A stretch of DNA of 64,000 nucleotides from Hemerocallis citrina (Eukaryota > Streptophyta > Magnoliopsida > Asparagales > Asphodelaceae): contig JACEHZ010000588.1 in assembly GCA_017893485.1 (NCBI GenBank), positions 372,001 to 436,000 on the forward strand. The letters are read 5' to 3'. The notes beneath the pieces were generated by a model, which searched no databases, was not told the DNA's origin, and saw only the letters and a program-made list of their open reading frames with translations. How positions within the stretch are numbered: position 1 is the first letter of the stretch; each line of letters starts with the position of its first letter. Below, in pieces: positions 41,356 to 52,799 of this stretch. The position numbers and the translations under genes were made by a program.

Positions 41356-42315
41356 TTATCCTCTAGGTACACACAACCTAGAGCCAAACCGAAGCGACCC
41401 ATCAGCATGGACGACCAAATCAGATCTCAAACCAGCTTCTACCTCACTCTGAAACTCCTGCAATTGCTGATCACTCCCTTGAGCTGCCATGATCTGCTCT
41501 ACCAAGGAAGACTGCAACTGCAACAACATAAGCTGCCGATCTGATCCGGGAAGCAACACATCCAACTCCAGCCTCCTCATGTCCTCCATTAGTTCCTTTT
41601 GCTGAGTGAGGAACATAGCGGCAGGCCTCCGACACAAAGCATTCGGCACTGAATTTACTCTGCCCGGGTAATACTGCAAATTGATGTCAAAGTCTACCAT
41701 CAATTCTAGCCATCTCCTCTGCCTCATGTTCAACTCTTTCTACGTGAACACATACTTGAGGCTCTTGTGATCTATGAAAATCTTAACTCTATCCCCAAGC
41801 AAATAGTACCTCCACAACTTCAAGAAAAAAACCACAGCTACAAGCTCCAGATCATGCGTAGGATAGTTCTTCTCATGAGGTCTCAACTGCCTCGATGCAT
41901 AAGCAACAACCCTGCCTAGCTGCATCAGCACTGCTCCCAAACCTCTCCCCGAACCATCACAATGGATCACAAAACCACTCGAACTGTCGGGTATAGTCAA
42001 CACAGGCCCGGACGTCAACCGACGCTTCAACTCGGCGAAAGCTTCATCACATGCTTCATCCCAGACAAACTTCTACTCCTTCCTGGTCAAACTGGTCAAG
42101 GGTCTAGCGATTTTGGAGAAATCCTAAACGAACTTCCGATAGTAACCAGCCAAACCAAGGAAACTTCGCACCTCAGGAACAGACTTCGGAATAGGCCAAT
42201 CCTTGACCGCAGAAACCTTCAACGGATCCACAGAAACACCAGCACCCAAAATAATGTAGCCAAGAAAAGCAACCCGATCCACCCAGAACTCACACTAATC
42301 GAGCTTCCCAAATAG
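41356..42315 (-). pseudogene. RNase H of the 36.9-47.1 kb element
   Basis: [35 protein letters not shown] and [12 protein letters not shown] are typical of the Ty3/gypsy RNase H. Stops at 41740 and 41356 split it. The part before 42030 has further stops. Confidence 0.85.
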
Positions 42316-42837
42316 CTAGTTCTCCCTCAAGGTCTGCAGAACCACCTTCAGATGTTCAGCATGATCTGCCCTGTTCTGCGAGTACACCAATATGTCGTCG
42401 ATGAAGACCATGAAAAACTGATCCAAGAACAGCAAAAACACATGGTTCATTAAACTCATGAACACAGTCGGTGCATTAGTCACTCCGAAAGGCATCACTA
42501 AGAACTCATAATGCCCATACCTCGTTCGGAAAGCCGTTTTCGAAACATCCTTTGACTTCACCCTGACTTGATGATACCCGGAACGAAGATCCAACTTCGA
42601 TAACACCGAAGCACCTCCCAGTTGGTCGAACAAATCGTCAATCCTCGGCAATGGATACCGATTCTTGATAGTAACATTGTTCAACTCTCTGTAGTCAATG
42701 CAAAGCTTGCGGCTTCCATCCTTCTTGCTGATATACATAACTGGGGCTCCCCAAGGTGAAACACTAGGTCTGAAAAGACCCATATCAAGCAGCTCCTGAA
42801 CTTGCACCTTCAGTTCCGCCAATTCAACCGGCGCCAT
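42316..42837 (-). pseudogene. Reverse transcriptase of the 36.9-47.1 kb element
   Basis: RT motifs are [39 protein letters not shown] and catalytic FIDDILVYS. The frame stops at 42316 near the end of the polymerase domain. Confidence 0.9.
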
Positions 42838-42872
42838 ACGAACGGACTCTTGGAAATAAGGGTCGTACCTGA

Positions 42873-43405
42873 CTAAACATCAATGCTGAACTCCACATCT
42901 CGGACTGGCGACAGATCGGGCAATTCCTCGGGAAACACATCAAGGAAGTCCCGTACAACTAAGGGTGCAACAACCCCATCAGAACCCAGTGACACAAGAG
43001 AAACAACCTTGAGGTCCAGCGATTTCTTGACATGCCCTGAAGGTGTCTCACCCGCATAGAAAATAAACTCTGGTTGACCAGAATGCCTGAAAGTCACCTT
43101 TTTCTCCTAGCAATCAATCACGGCACAGGAAACACCCAACCAGTCCATGCCCAGAATGACATCGAAAATGGAGTTGGGAATCACAATCAAATCAGCCAAG
43201 AACACCACACCACCAATCAGCAACGGACTCTGCTTGCAAACCCTAGAACAGAAAACAACACCTCCACCCGTGGTGATGTCCCAAGCTGCGGGCATAACAT
43301 CGCTAGCCAAACCATGCTGATCGACAAAGCGAGAAAAAATGAAAGAGTGGGTAGTACCCGAATCAAACAACACATGAGCTGGAAGAGAGAAGACTAAAAT
43401 CACAC
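42873..43405 (-). pseudogene. Protease region of the 36.9-47.1 kb element
   Basis: LFDSGTTHSFI carries the aspartic protease DSG motif and FDVILGMDWLG the second conserved segment. A TAG at 43107-43109 and a stop at 42873 follow, and the next domain is in another frame. Confidence 0.85.
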
Positions 43406-43536
43406 CTAGAAAAAGATCAAACAAAGAATAAGGTGCTAGCAGGATATATACACGAATAATTGTACAAAGGAGGGAAAAACAACAACATGAAGAAAACTGA
43501 AAGAAAGAAAAGAAAGTACAACTACTGTGATATACC
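43406..43536 (-). other. Apparent intron between gag and protease (131 bp)
   Basis: GTATAT donor after GCAG and TTTTTCTAG acceptor before GTGTG. Joining it places the gag frame and the different protease frame in register, giving TIGVVAG|VILVFSLPAHVLFD, the normal lead-in to the protease. The split falls inside the Gly codon. Confidence 0.65.
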
Positions 43537-43650
43537 TGCAACCACTCCAATAGTAACTTCCACTTCCTCGGCTGTCAGGTTATAAGCCTGATCACGACCT
43601 CCAACCATACCTCCTCTAGGAGCCACACGTCTCTGATCGAAGACTTGCCT

Positions 43651-44754
43651 CTACAGAGGAAGAGACGGCCTGCCCTGACCACGCATCGGCGCTCCTAGCT
43701 GAGCAGCACCGGCAACCGGTGCAGGAGCTCTGTTCCTCAGACAGTCACGAACCATATGCTCACTGCTCCCACACACTAAACATAGTCGGTTGGCCATCCT
43801 GCAGTCTCGTTGTGAATGCCCAGTCTTTTGGCAGTAGCTACAAGTCTCAACATTCCTCGGGACAACAGGTACGTACGGCTGTGCTCTCGCGGGAGGGGGC
43901 GGGACTGGCCTCTGAATAGGTCCTCCAGAAGGCTGAGCTGCAATAGGGTGCGAAACAGTCCTCTGAGGAACATTAAACCTGCTGAGAGTCTGCTCTTGGA
44001 TCCGAGCCGCATCTAGAACATCGGAATAAGCATGAAACCGAAGAGCAACCAAACGGTCCTGGAGGGGAAAGCTCAAGACCGACTGAAATCGACTAGCCCG
44101 AGCCTCATCAGTGGCAACGAGGGTAGGGGTGAAGCGACTGAGCCGAGTAAACTCTGCAGCATACTCTTTCACGGAACGGTTTCCCTAATTAAGTTAATGC
44201 TCAAATTAATACTGTCACAAGTGAAGTAGGCAATAATAAATGACATTTAAGAATATTATCTAGCTGACCTGAATTAGGGAAACAAACTGTCGCTCCATCT
44301 TTGCCTTGGTGACACTGGGAAAGAACTTCGCCATGAAGCTCTCAGAGAAAATGACCCACTCAGTGGGTCGCAGCATCCTTTCGGATTCAACCCGCCACCA
44401 GATATGAGCGAGATCCACCAATTAGATGCGACCTACATCCACACGATCCGCCTTGGCAACATGAGCGGCGACCAGCAATTGCTCGGTCTGGATAAGCCAT
44501 TGCTCGGCCTCCAACGACGACTCAGTACCCGAAAACTTATCCGGGTGCAGCCTCATGAAATCTGCTACCTTACCAAGCCTAGGTGGCAGAGCTCCAGGTG
44601 TAGGTCCAGCTACGTTCACAATGGCTGTCAAAGTGGCTCTCATCAGCTTATTGTGCTCCTGCTGAAGAGCCATCATCTGCTGAATCATCTGGAGAATGGC
44701 AGTGTTGTCCGGCTGCCCATCCCCCGAGCAAGAAGAAGAATTCTAACGAGCCAT
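43651..44754 (-). pseudogene. Gag of the 36.9-47.1 kb element, with an apparent intron
   Basis: ATG 44754 begins MAR, followed by a stop at 44743-44745. The Gag capsid domain covers DFMRLHPDKFSGTESSLEAE and AEFTRLSRFTP, and two CCHC knuckles follow (CSYCQKTGHSQRDC and CLVCGSSEHMVRDC, about 43750-43850). The segment 44185-44268 (84 bp, GTCAGC to TTAATTAG, AT-rich, with in-frame stops) separates QFVSLIQ from GNRSVKEY. These two peptides are contiguous in related Gags, including that of the 51-63 kb element. Other stops lie at 44422-44424 and 43651-43653. Confidence 0.8.
44185..44268 (-). other. Apparent intron in gag (84 bp)
   Basis: The segment has a GT donor after CAG and a TTAG acceptor before GGAAAC, in phase 0. 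It is far more AT-rich than the flanking gag and contains in-frame stops. Removing it rejoins a conserved Gag segment. Confidence 0.6.
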
Positions 44755-44941
44755 AGTCTGAAATACGATCAAAGATAGTCAGTACCCAGATTATATGTTG
44801 TTTATTGTACAAGTATTCATGTGATTATCCTGGTATGCAAATCACTGAGGTAACCGGGCTAGAGCCAAACTCGACTAATATATCAATCAAAGCCAAACCT
44901 TTACAAAGTTGGCTACGTTTGATTGATATATTATCCAAAAT

Positions 44942-44957
44942 CTGGGCTCTGATACCA
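44942..44957 (-). other. Primer binding site of the 36.9-47.1 kb element
   Basis: The minus strand reads TGGTATCAGAGCCCAG, complementary to the 3' end of initiator tRNA-Met, the usual primer of plant chromoviruses. Confidence 0.85.
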
Positions 44958-44967
44958 CTAAAAACAC

Positions 44968-47071
44968 GGTCACGCCCCGCTTCCCAAAATACGGAATACG
45001 AGTACGTAACGTAGGCCCAGCGAATGATGTAAACACCATCCATAAGATGTACCAGACTAACTCAGCAATAAGAACAATAAAATACAACCACACAAGAAAT
45101 ATAACCACATGAATCAAAGAAAAATTCCAATAATAATGAAATAATCCAAAAAAAATATATATCCAACATCTGGGATCAAAACAAACTCTGGGTCATAAAG
45201 CCCAAAACAAAGTACAAGTCATAACGATGTTCGAGAAAAATAAATCTAGCAGCAAATTAATCTAAGCAGCACGGACTGGTTCCATCTTTAAAAACGTTGC
45301 TCTCCAATTCCTTCGGGAATAGATCCTTTAGTACCTATAAAATCTTGATCTAAAAAGAAAGAAAAGAGTGCCTTTAGAGCAAGTCGTGGGCAGCAAGTAG
45401 AGAAACAGAGGATAAGGAAAAGCATGTATATCAAAGAATATGGACATGGTCAAAGACAAAGAACAAAGCAAAGACAGGCAATAATATCAAAGGTGTACAA
45501 TAATCACGCATGTAATGAGTGATGTCAAGACAAGATCAAGCATGAGATGCAGGTCATTAAGTATTTTATTAATCTATCTAGTACATGTACTACTGCGTCC
45601 CATTCCACAGGTTCGGCGCAAGCACAGTGATCGTTTTAGACTGATTGATAAAATCTATAAAAATTCAGGGAAGTACCTATACATGTCTAGGTCCAGCCTA
45701 ATTTATTTCAGAATTTTCTTTTACTGTTAATAGGGTCAAATAAAATATAGAACAGCAGGATACGCATGTAATTGTGAGTCTGGAATTTCTAACATGGTTG
45801 TACTAAAATGTTGATATCTAGCAAATTACACATCGGAACTTAGATCCGTCAAAAGGATATTAAACTAGACATAAGAGGCTAAAAGTTCATGTTTCTAAAG
45901 GAAATTCAAATTATGACATTATCATGGGTGAAAATTTGATTCAAAGTGCTAGTTCAAATAAACTTGAACAGAATAAAGTGCTAGTTCAAGAAGAGACTTG
46001 CATGTTAATTTTGCAGATTCAAATAATAAGAATAACGGGATCAGAATCCCGAGCAAAAATCCCAAAGACACGTGCGAAATACGTGCGAAGAAACCCAAGC
46101 AACAAAGTAACACCAACTTTGCCAAAAATTCCCACACCGGATCTGGACAGAACACAGGACAGCGAACTTGGATCCGATGTGCTAAAGCATGGGACAGCAA
46201 AACCAACCAATCGATCTCCTTCTTCAACCTCGGCAAGGAGAGAGAGAGAGAACACAACGACTACGGGGCGACTGCGACGGGGGCGGAGTGACGCCGGCAC
46301 CACCGCGAAGATGTCGGCACCACGGTTAGTAAGCGACGGCAGCCTCGACGAAGCGAGCTCTGTTTTCGGTTGGAAACAGAGTGCGACGATAGCGGCAATT
46401 GGGGCTTGAATGGGGATGCTAGGGCCTTCGGTGGAGCGGCGAAGGACGGCGGGATAATGGTGGGGTGCACGGAGAAGGGTTAGGGCGACGGCATTTGGTT
46501 AAGGCGACTGGAAAACCACGGTGGATTGGGTTCGACGAGGAGAACGGGGATTATGATGAAGACATGACAGTGATGAGGGCGAAGGGATGGAGACGATGAT
46601 GGTGGTGACGGAGGTGGAAGGTGATCGGAGAAGGCCAACGGGGTATAGGGTTTCGGTTGGGTTTGGGGTGCAACGAAAACAGAGAAGGAGAAGGGATAGG
46701 GGATCAGGGAGAGAGAAAATGGTAGTGAGAGAGAGAGAGAGGAATAGATTTAGGGTTATTTTAATAGGGTATATATAGGGAATCAAGAATGAGGATTTTG
46801 GGTTGAGATTATGTGGGTTCTTGGTATCGGTTTCGGCTCCAAAAAGAGAAAAATGAATGCAATGAGATGGGACGAACATAAAAGAGAACAAATCAGACTC
46901 AAAATAGAAAGAGCGAAATTTGCAAAGAGAACAGAATTCAACCAAAGAACACAGATTGATCAAGAGAGAATAAAAGAACCCAAGAAAAGATAAAATACAC
47001 TATAACAAATGGATCCAAATACAATAATGGAAAGAAAACAAAATATAGCAAAACCGAAAATAGGGCTTACA
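44968..47071 (-). repeat. 5' LTR of the 36.9-47.1 kb element
   Basis: This copy matches the left LTR but lacks about 0.5 kb at 45644 and about 0.4 kb at 45945. TATATATA lies at 46770-46777. Its first base is G where the left copy has T. Confidence 0.85.
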
Positions 47072-47127
47072 GCAGTACGATCTAACTTGGAGTTGAAGAT
47101 TGTGGCCAATTATTCATGGACACAATG
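47072..47127. other. Junction after the 5' LTR
   Basis: Short sequence without features between the LTR end and the Tat fragment. Confidence 0.4.
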
Positions 47128-48168
47128 GACACAATGGATGGTGGCCAATTATTTGGAACCCTGAGGCTCAGCCTCCGCTTCAGGTCGCTTGTTGGCACCC
47201 TGAGGGGGAGGAGAGATTCTCGGCTCAGTTCTAGTAAATTTTTTCAGGTATCCCCTCCCGATGAGGGCTCGACAGTTGTCGGTCTCATGGCCATGGTCCC
47301 TATAGAAACGACAGTAGAACCTCCGGTCTCTTTTCTTGTTACCATTACTGGATCGAGGAGGATGCCGAAGGATGTCGTCGCTCTCTATCTCCATTAGGAT
47401 GATGGATACACTCGCGTTAGCAGACTTTCCATTGACCACAATGAAATCCCGGGACGACCGAGGATGGCATTGTGCGCGGACTTTCCATTGACCACAATGA
47501 AATCCATCGCCTCGGTTCGGGAGGTTGGGGACCTCAGCTGTGATATCTAGCGTGATGATTCCCTCAACTTGGACCGGAACACCCGAGATTCCATGAAGGG
47601 TGTAGATTGTCAGCTTCAACCTATCCCGAGAGATCTTATGTGCCTTGAAGGCGGCAAGAAACAAGATATTGACCGATCTCCCATTGTCGACAAGAATTCG
47701 GCGGACCTCATGATTGGCGAGGCTGAGGATAATGACCAGTGCATCGCAATGAGGGACCCTGAAGCGTTTGAGATCTTTGTCAGAGAATGAGAAAGATAGC
47801 CCGGGGCAGAGGGCAATTATGGACGGAGTTGACTTCGCTGACAAAGGCTTGGTAGGAAGAATTTTAATCCCCCCCCATGGACACAATGGATGGTGGCTAA
47901 TTATTTGGAGCCCTGAGGCTCAGCCTCCGCTTCAGGTCGCTTGTTGGCACCCTGAGGGGGTGGAGAGATTCTCGGCTCATTTCTAGTAAATTTTTTCAGG
48001 TACCCCCTCCCGATGAGGGCTCGACAGTTGTCGGTCTCATGGCCATGGTCCCTATAGAAACGAAGTAGAACCTCCGGTCTCTTTTCTTGTTACCATTGCT
48101 AGATCGAGGAGGATGCCGAAGGATGTCGTCGCTCTCTATCTCCATTAGGATGACGGATACACTCGCGT
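47128..48168 (-). pseudogene. Rearranged Tat gag-protease fragment with a duplicated knuckle segment
   Basis: On the minus strand the nucleocapsid-like segment (CRFYRDHGHETDNC) occurs twice, in 47880-48168 and 47128-47408. A protease segment (ILVDNGRSVNILFL, TLDITAEV) lies between them. The protease thus precedes the second knuckle copy, the reverse of normal order. A 27-bp piece around GACTTTCCATTGACCAC is also repeated at about 47420 and 47482. It resembles but is clearly diverged from the Tat element at 2.9-17.8 kb. Confidence 0.75.
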
Positions 48169-48189
48169 TGAGCGGAGTGAATCAATATT

Positions 48190-48266
48190 ACCAATAACGG
48201 TACAAAATACACGTGCATAACACACAAGGACAAAATTGTAATTTCCAATTTTGCAGGGTGTTACAG
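48190..48266 (-). repeat. End of a TGTAAC-type LTR
   Basis: The sequence ending GCAGGGTGTTACA matches the terminal signature of the long LTRs in this region. The rest of that LTR is absent. Confidence 0.45.
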
Positions 48267-48944
48267 TCGAGGGGAGCTCGACGCAGGAAGACCACGGCGA
48301 TAGCATTCGAGCGAGGTAGCAATGGGGGGCAGAACTAGTGAAGCTTGTTCTGGTAAAGTAGCAGAGGAGTCGAGGCAGGTTGGAGCGGCTCGATGTAGGC
48401 AGGAGGCTCGAGCGGTAATGGTAAGGAGGACGGCAAGGGGAAGCCTCAGTAGTCATCGACTGGCCACCGGAGGAGTAGTCGAAGACAGTAGCAACATCGA
48501 CAATGGCGCAGATGATGGGTTCTTCAGAGGTTCGGCAACGTAGAAGCTTCGATGGGGGGCAGCCATGGCGGAGACCAGAGGGTGCAAGCGGGAGGCTCGA
48601 CGGAGTGGACAAGACAGGATGGAGGAGAATGGCGGAGGTTGGAGGAGCAGGTGGTGAGCGGAAGGCCGCGGCGAAGTCAACGACGAGGGAGGTCAAGATG
48701 ACGATGTTGGGGGATGAAGGGGCTATCGTCGTCGTCGGGGGTGCAGGCACGGCACAGGGCGGAGGAATGGCGGAGTGGGTTCTGGCTGTAGTGGGCGGCA
48801 GGCAACGGGAGGTGGGTGTCGATGAGGACAATGGCGGTGGGTGAAGATGATCACAGGATAGGGGTGGGAGCAGAGGACGAGGGTGAGGAGATGATGGGTT
48901 TTGGTAGTGGAGCGAGGTAAGGAAGACGATGAAGAGGCTGATGG
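48267..48944. other. GC-rich block of unknown origin
   Basis: About 680 bp of GC-rich sequence with open frames on both strands and no known domain, lying between an LTR end and the LTR starting at 48945. The texture resembles the LTR leader at 39.1-39.6 kb and the block at 19.3-19.9 kb. Confidence 0.35.
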
Positions 48945-50977
48945 TGTAACACCCCGAATTCCAAATAAGGTCGAATTCGAAGTTCCACGGGATCTTTACA
49001 CTTCACTTCGTACAATTTTACAAGAAAATTAAAACTTTACTTTACATCAGAGTTATATTTATATTTACACTTAAATAGCGGAAGCAATGTTACAACAATT
49101 ATATGAATGAAATACAACAGCACTTGAATAATTCTTTAAGCACCAATTCCTCCTTAGCCTTTTTCATATAATTTATCCTGCATAGAAAACTGTGGGCACG
49201 TCAGTTCATTCAACTGACGAAACATTATACACGGCCATCCTATCTATGCCGAAACAGTATAACGATTCTCAAATACTTAACAATCAAGAACTTGATCACA
49301 AACAAAGCTAAGGGGACTAGCCTATTGATGTCGTGTTGTGAATGTGCACTTAGTCCTTAATGCAATTATTTATTTTATATGACACTAATACACACTTGTT
49401 CAGAGTCTATGCAGCCCATACTACATAGGTCCGAGGGCAATCCCTTAACCATTCTTCATCATGTAGGGTTCAATCTCTCGCCATGGCTTAATCTACTACT
49501 GTAACTACGGCAAGTATCCTAGATGTTCTATGAATTACGAGCTCACTTCTAGGCGCCCTGGAGAGAATCCTAACGCACTGACACATGACTCATCATGCAG
49601 GCATCCTGTGGTAATTCACTTCCTACCATAGACATGACACCACCCGCAGTCACCAAACACCCCATAAGCGTCGCCACTGGGACGGTACTCTGGAGCAGTA
49701 TCCACGTCCTACTCATGATGCATCATGGGACATCCTGTGAATACTCTCACACTGCCAATCCAATAGCCCTCATATTCATGTTTTCCTCGTACTTTCATCA
49801 TATCTTCACTATGTATCTAGTCCGTAATTTAATTGAATCATGAACAAAATCAATCTCTTAGGGTTAGCCCTCCCACTCTACCGGTCTTATTCATTCATTT
49901 CACATGAACCAAATCTTGGTCTTTTGTTTTCAAATATCATCACAACATTTCTTTCATTACCGGTATGAGGCTTAGCTATACCCTAGTTCTTAATTTTAAC
50001 TCATAATCACAAAATCGTGTTTTTCATACTCATAAGTTCTCTTTAACAATTAACATGATTTCCATTCTTTTCTATGAATCAAATCTCACACATAAAGTTC
50101 AATTGCATTTCATGCATTTCATATTCAAAATTAATCTCTACAAATTCATTTGATTCTCATACTATTGTTCATTTACTTTATTTAATTCAAAAGGCCACAA
50201 GGTCGTATTTCCATTTATAAGCAATACTCAATTTAACAAATGAGAGTCCATAGATAGCACACTTAAATTTTCTTTCATTTAAAAATTCTCCTTTACCACT
50301 CAGTATAATTTTTCATAAAAATAATCGCTTTTCATATTTATACAAGAGTCGATTTCATGCAATTCTACTTAATTTTCACTTCTAAATCACTTTTATTTTA
50401 GTCAAACAATGCATAATTTTTTTTCATAAGATCCACATATTTTTAGAATAATTATGGTATTTTTTTCGGATTTTTTTTAAAGGCCAAGAAATCAATTTTT
50501 AATACTCAAAAATAAAATATTTTAAAAACTACCGAAACCAGGTTTCAAACCTGCGACCTGAGACTAGTCAATCGCCACCGAAAGCCAAAAGGGCTAAGGC
50601 GCAACCACGGTATGTGAAAGGTTTTTATTAGGTAAGTGTTTTGGTTTTGGGATTTTGGGTTTTTGCTCAAAAACAGTAAACAAAAGGCAAGATCTAAGTT
50701 TCGAACCCGAGACCACTAGGTTCAGCCGCACGCTACAGTAGCGCCCAAAGCACCCATAACCACTTGGTCTAAGTGAGCAGATTGTTTCAAAGAGGGTTGA
50801 ATTGGTTTTGATCCAATTCTCTGTTCATTTCTAATTTTCATAATTCCCAAAACATTTTTATTTCTTTTTCTTCTCTTTTTGAAATGAAACTTTCCAGATT
50901 ATAAAATATATAAAATCACAATAAACCACGTTTTTATTTCATAATTCTCTTTTTCTTCTCTTTTTATCATCAATATT
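48945..50977 (-). repeat. Outer long LTR, left part
   Basis: It starts TGTAACACCCCGAATTCC and is a diverged relative of the LTRs at 50978 and 59504. It is interrupted at ATATT (50973-50977) by the inner element and continues at 62821. Two tRNA-like modules lie at 50535-50612 and 50698-50775. Confidence 0.85.
50540..50769 (-). other. tRNA-like modules in the outer LTR
   Basis: Minus strand: module 1 has a T-arm-like AGGTTTGAAACCT (50540-50552). Module 2 has GACCAAGTGG (50760-50769), like a tRNA A box, and GGGTTCGAAAC (50698-50708), like a B box. Confidence 0.5.
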
Positions 50978-52571
50978 TGTAACACCCCGAATCCCAAATA
51001 CAACTGAATTCGAGAGTTCTACAGGATCTTTTCACTTCATTTAGTACAATTTTACAAGGAAATTTGAACTTTTCACTTTACATCAGAGTTACATGTAAAA
51101 AATTACACTTTACACTGCACAGCGGAAGTAAAATTACAACATTTGAATAAATGTACAACAACATTGAATAATCTTTAAGCATCTGTTCCTCTTTAACCTT
51201 CATCATGTCATTTACCTGCACATAAAACTGTGGGTACGTCAGTTTATTCAACCGACAAACATTATACACGGCCATCATCTCTATGCCGGAAATAGTATAA
51301 CTTATTTTTCATATTTAACAAACACAAACTTGTCACATATCAAATTAAAGGGAATACCCTAATGATGTTGTGTTGTGATTGTGCACTTAGTCCTTAATGC
51401 AATTATTTATCTTATATGACACTAATGCGCACTTGTTCGGATTCTATGCATTCCATACTACATAGGTCCGAGGGCAAGCCCTTAATCGTTCTTCATCTTT
51501 GTAGGGTTCAATCCCTCGCTATGACTTAATCTACTACTGTAACAAAGGTAAGTATCCTAGATGTTTTCTGACCTACGAACTCATGTCTAGGCGCCCTGGA
51601 GGGAATCCCATTGCACTGACACATGACTCATCATGCAGGCATCCTGTGGTAATTCAGCTCCTACCATAGACATGACACCACCTGTAGTCTTCAAACATCC
51701 CACGAGCGTCGCCATCGGGACGGTACTCTGGAGCAGTATCCTCGTCCTGACTCATCATGGGACATCCTGGGATACGCTCTCGCCGCTGATCCAATGGCCC
51801 TCATACTCAATGTTTTTCTCTTACTTTCATCACGTCTTCACTATGTAACTAATCCTTAATTCTAATGAATTAGAATCATGAACAAAATCAAAGCACTAGA
51901 GTTAGCCTCTCCACTAAACCGGACTTATTCAACCATTCAAACATGACCAACCTTGGCCTTTCATTTCAAATTTCATTTCATTTCTTTCCAAATGCCGGGG
52001 GAGACTTAACTACTCTTTTGTTTCAATTCCAAATTTACAATTTCTACAGTTGAGCTTTTCCAACTCATAAGTTCACATGTTGATGTGTCATACTCAAAAT
52101 ATTTCTATTTTCCAATCATGATTTCCAAATCGTTCAATAGTCCATAATTATACATTAAATTCAACTATTCATCATGTAACTCATGAAATATTATTTTCAC
52201 ATTAAAGACCACATCGCTAGTTATACGATCGAAGATGAATATTTACATTTCATAATTCGTCGCACTATTCTCCAACGAGAATAATTCACATCACTTCACA
52301 CAATTCCTTTTTATTCGTATTTCTTTTCTAATATTCCATTCTAAATCTTTTGTAAAATACCACTTTATACAAATGCAAGTGTAGAACTTATAGTTCTAAA
52401 TTATACTTTTATGCTTTAAACATACTCCACTTCATGCAAATAATTCTCAAACTATTTTTCATAGACTCCACATATTTTTAAAATAATAAATATATTTTTC
52501 CCATATTTTTTTTCCTTAAAACACCCAAAAAATTTGTTTTTCCCCGCAATATAAACAACAGCCGAAGCCAA

Positions 52572-52624
52572 GGATCGAACCAGCGACCACAGGGAACCCA
52601 ACCGAAGGCACAAGCCACTAAGCC
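52572..52624 (-). other. tRNA-like module 1 in the 3' LTR
   Basis: The minus strand has GGCTTAGTGG (52615-52624), close to a tRNA A box, and GGTTCGATCC (52572-52581), close to a B box, at a tRNA-like distance. The copy in the other LTR is at 61098-61150. Confidence 0.55.
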
Positions 52625-52722
52625 GAATGCTACACGTGCTTAGAAGAGAGGGCAAGAGCATTAAGTGCTCTCGGCCAACCGATTTATTTTAAAGGTGTTC
52701 GGAACAAAAGAATGGTGTCAAC

Positions 52723-52799
52723 GGGATTCGATCCCTCAACCTTGGAGAAAACCCACATATATACTGTAGCGATTAAGAGTGATCCGACCTCTCGAGCTA
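52723..52799 (-). other. tRNA-like module 2 in the 3' LTR
   Basis: The minus strand has TAGCTCGAGAGG (52788-52799) and GGGATCGAATCCC (52723-52735), the latter with a T-arm-like stem. The copy in the other LTR is at 61249-61325. Neither module folds by eye into a complete cloverleaf. Confidence 0.55.

Larger units (their letters stand above)
36935..47071 (-). mobile_element. Decayed chromodomain Ty3/gypsy element (Tekay/Del-like)
   Basis: Two LTRs start (T/G)GTCACGCCC and end TAGGG(T/C)TTACA. The left LTR is 3,053 bp; the right is 2,103 bp because of two deletions. A purine tract GGTGGGTAGGATT (minus) abuts the left LTR, and an initiator-tRNA-Met-type primer site lies beside the right LTR. 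Gag with two CCHC knuckles, protease, RT, RNase H, integrase and chromodomain remnants follow in order on the minus strand. Flanks ACCAT and GCAGT do not match, so no target duplication is left. Many stops and one frameshift make it inactive. Confidence 0.88.

Noticed and set aside
52572..52799. Functional tRNA genes in the LTR
   Set aside because: A- and B-box-like pieces are present, but no complete acceptor and anticodon stems could be drawn by eye. Treated as tRNA-like only.
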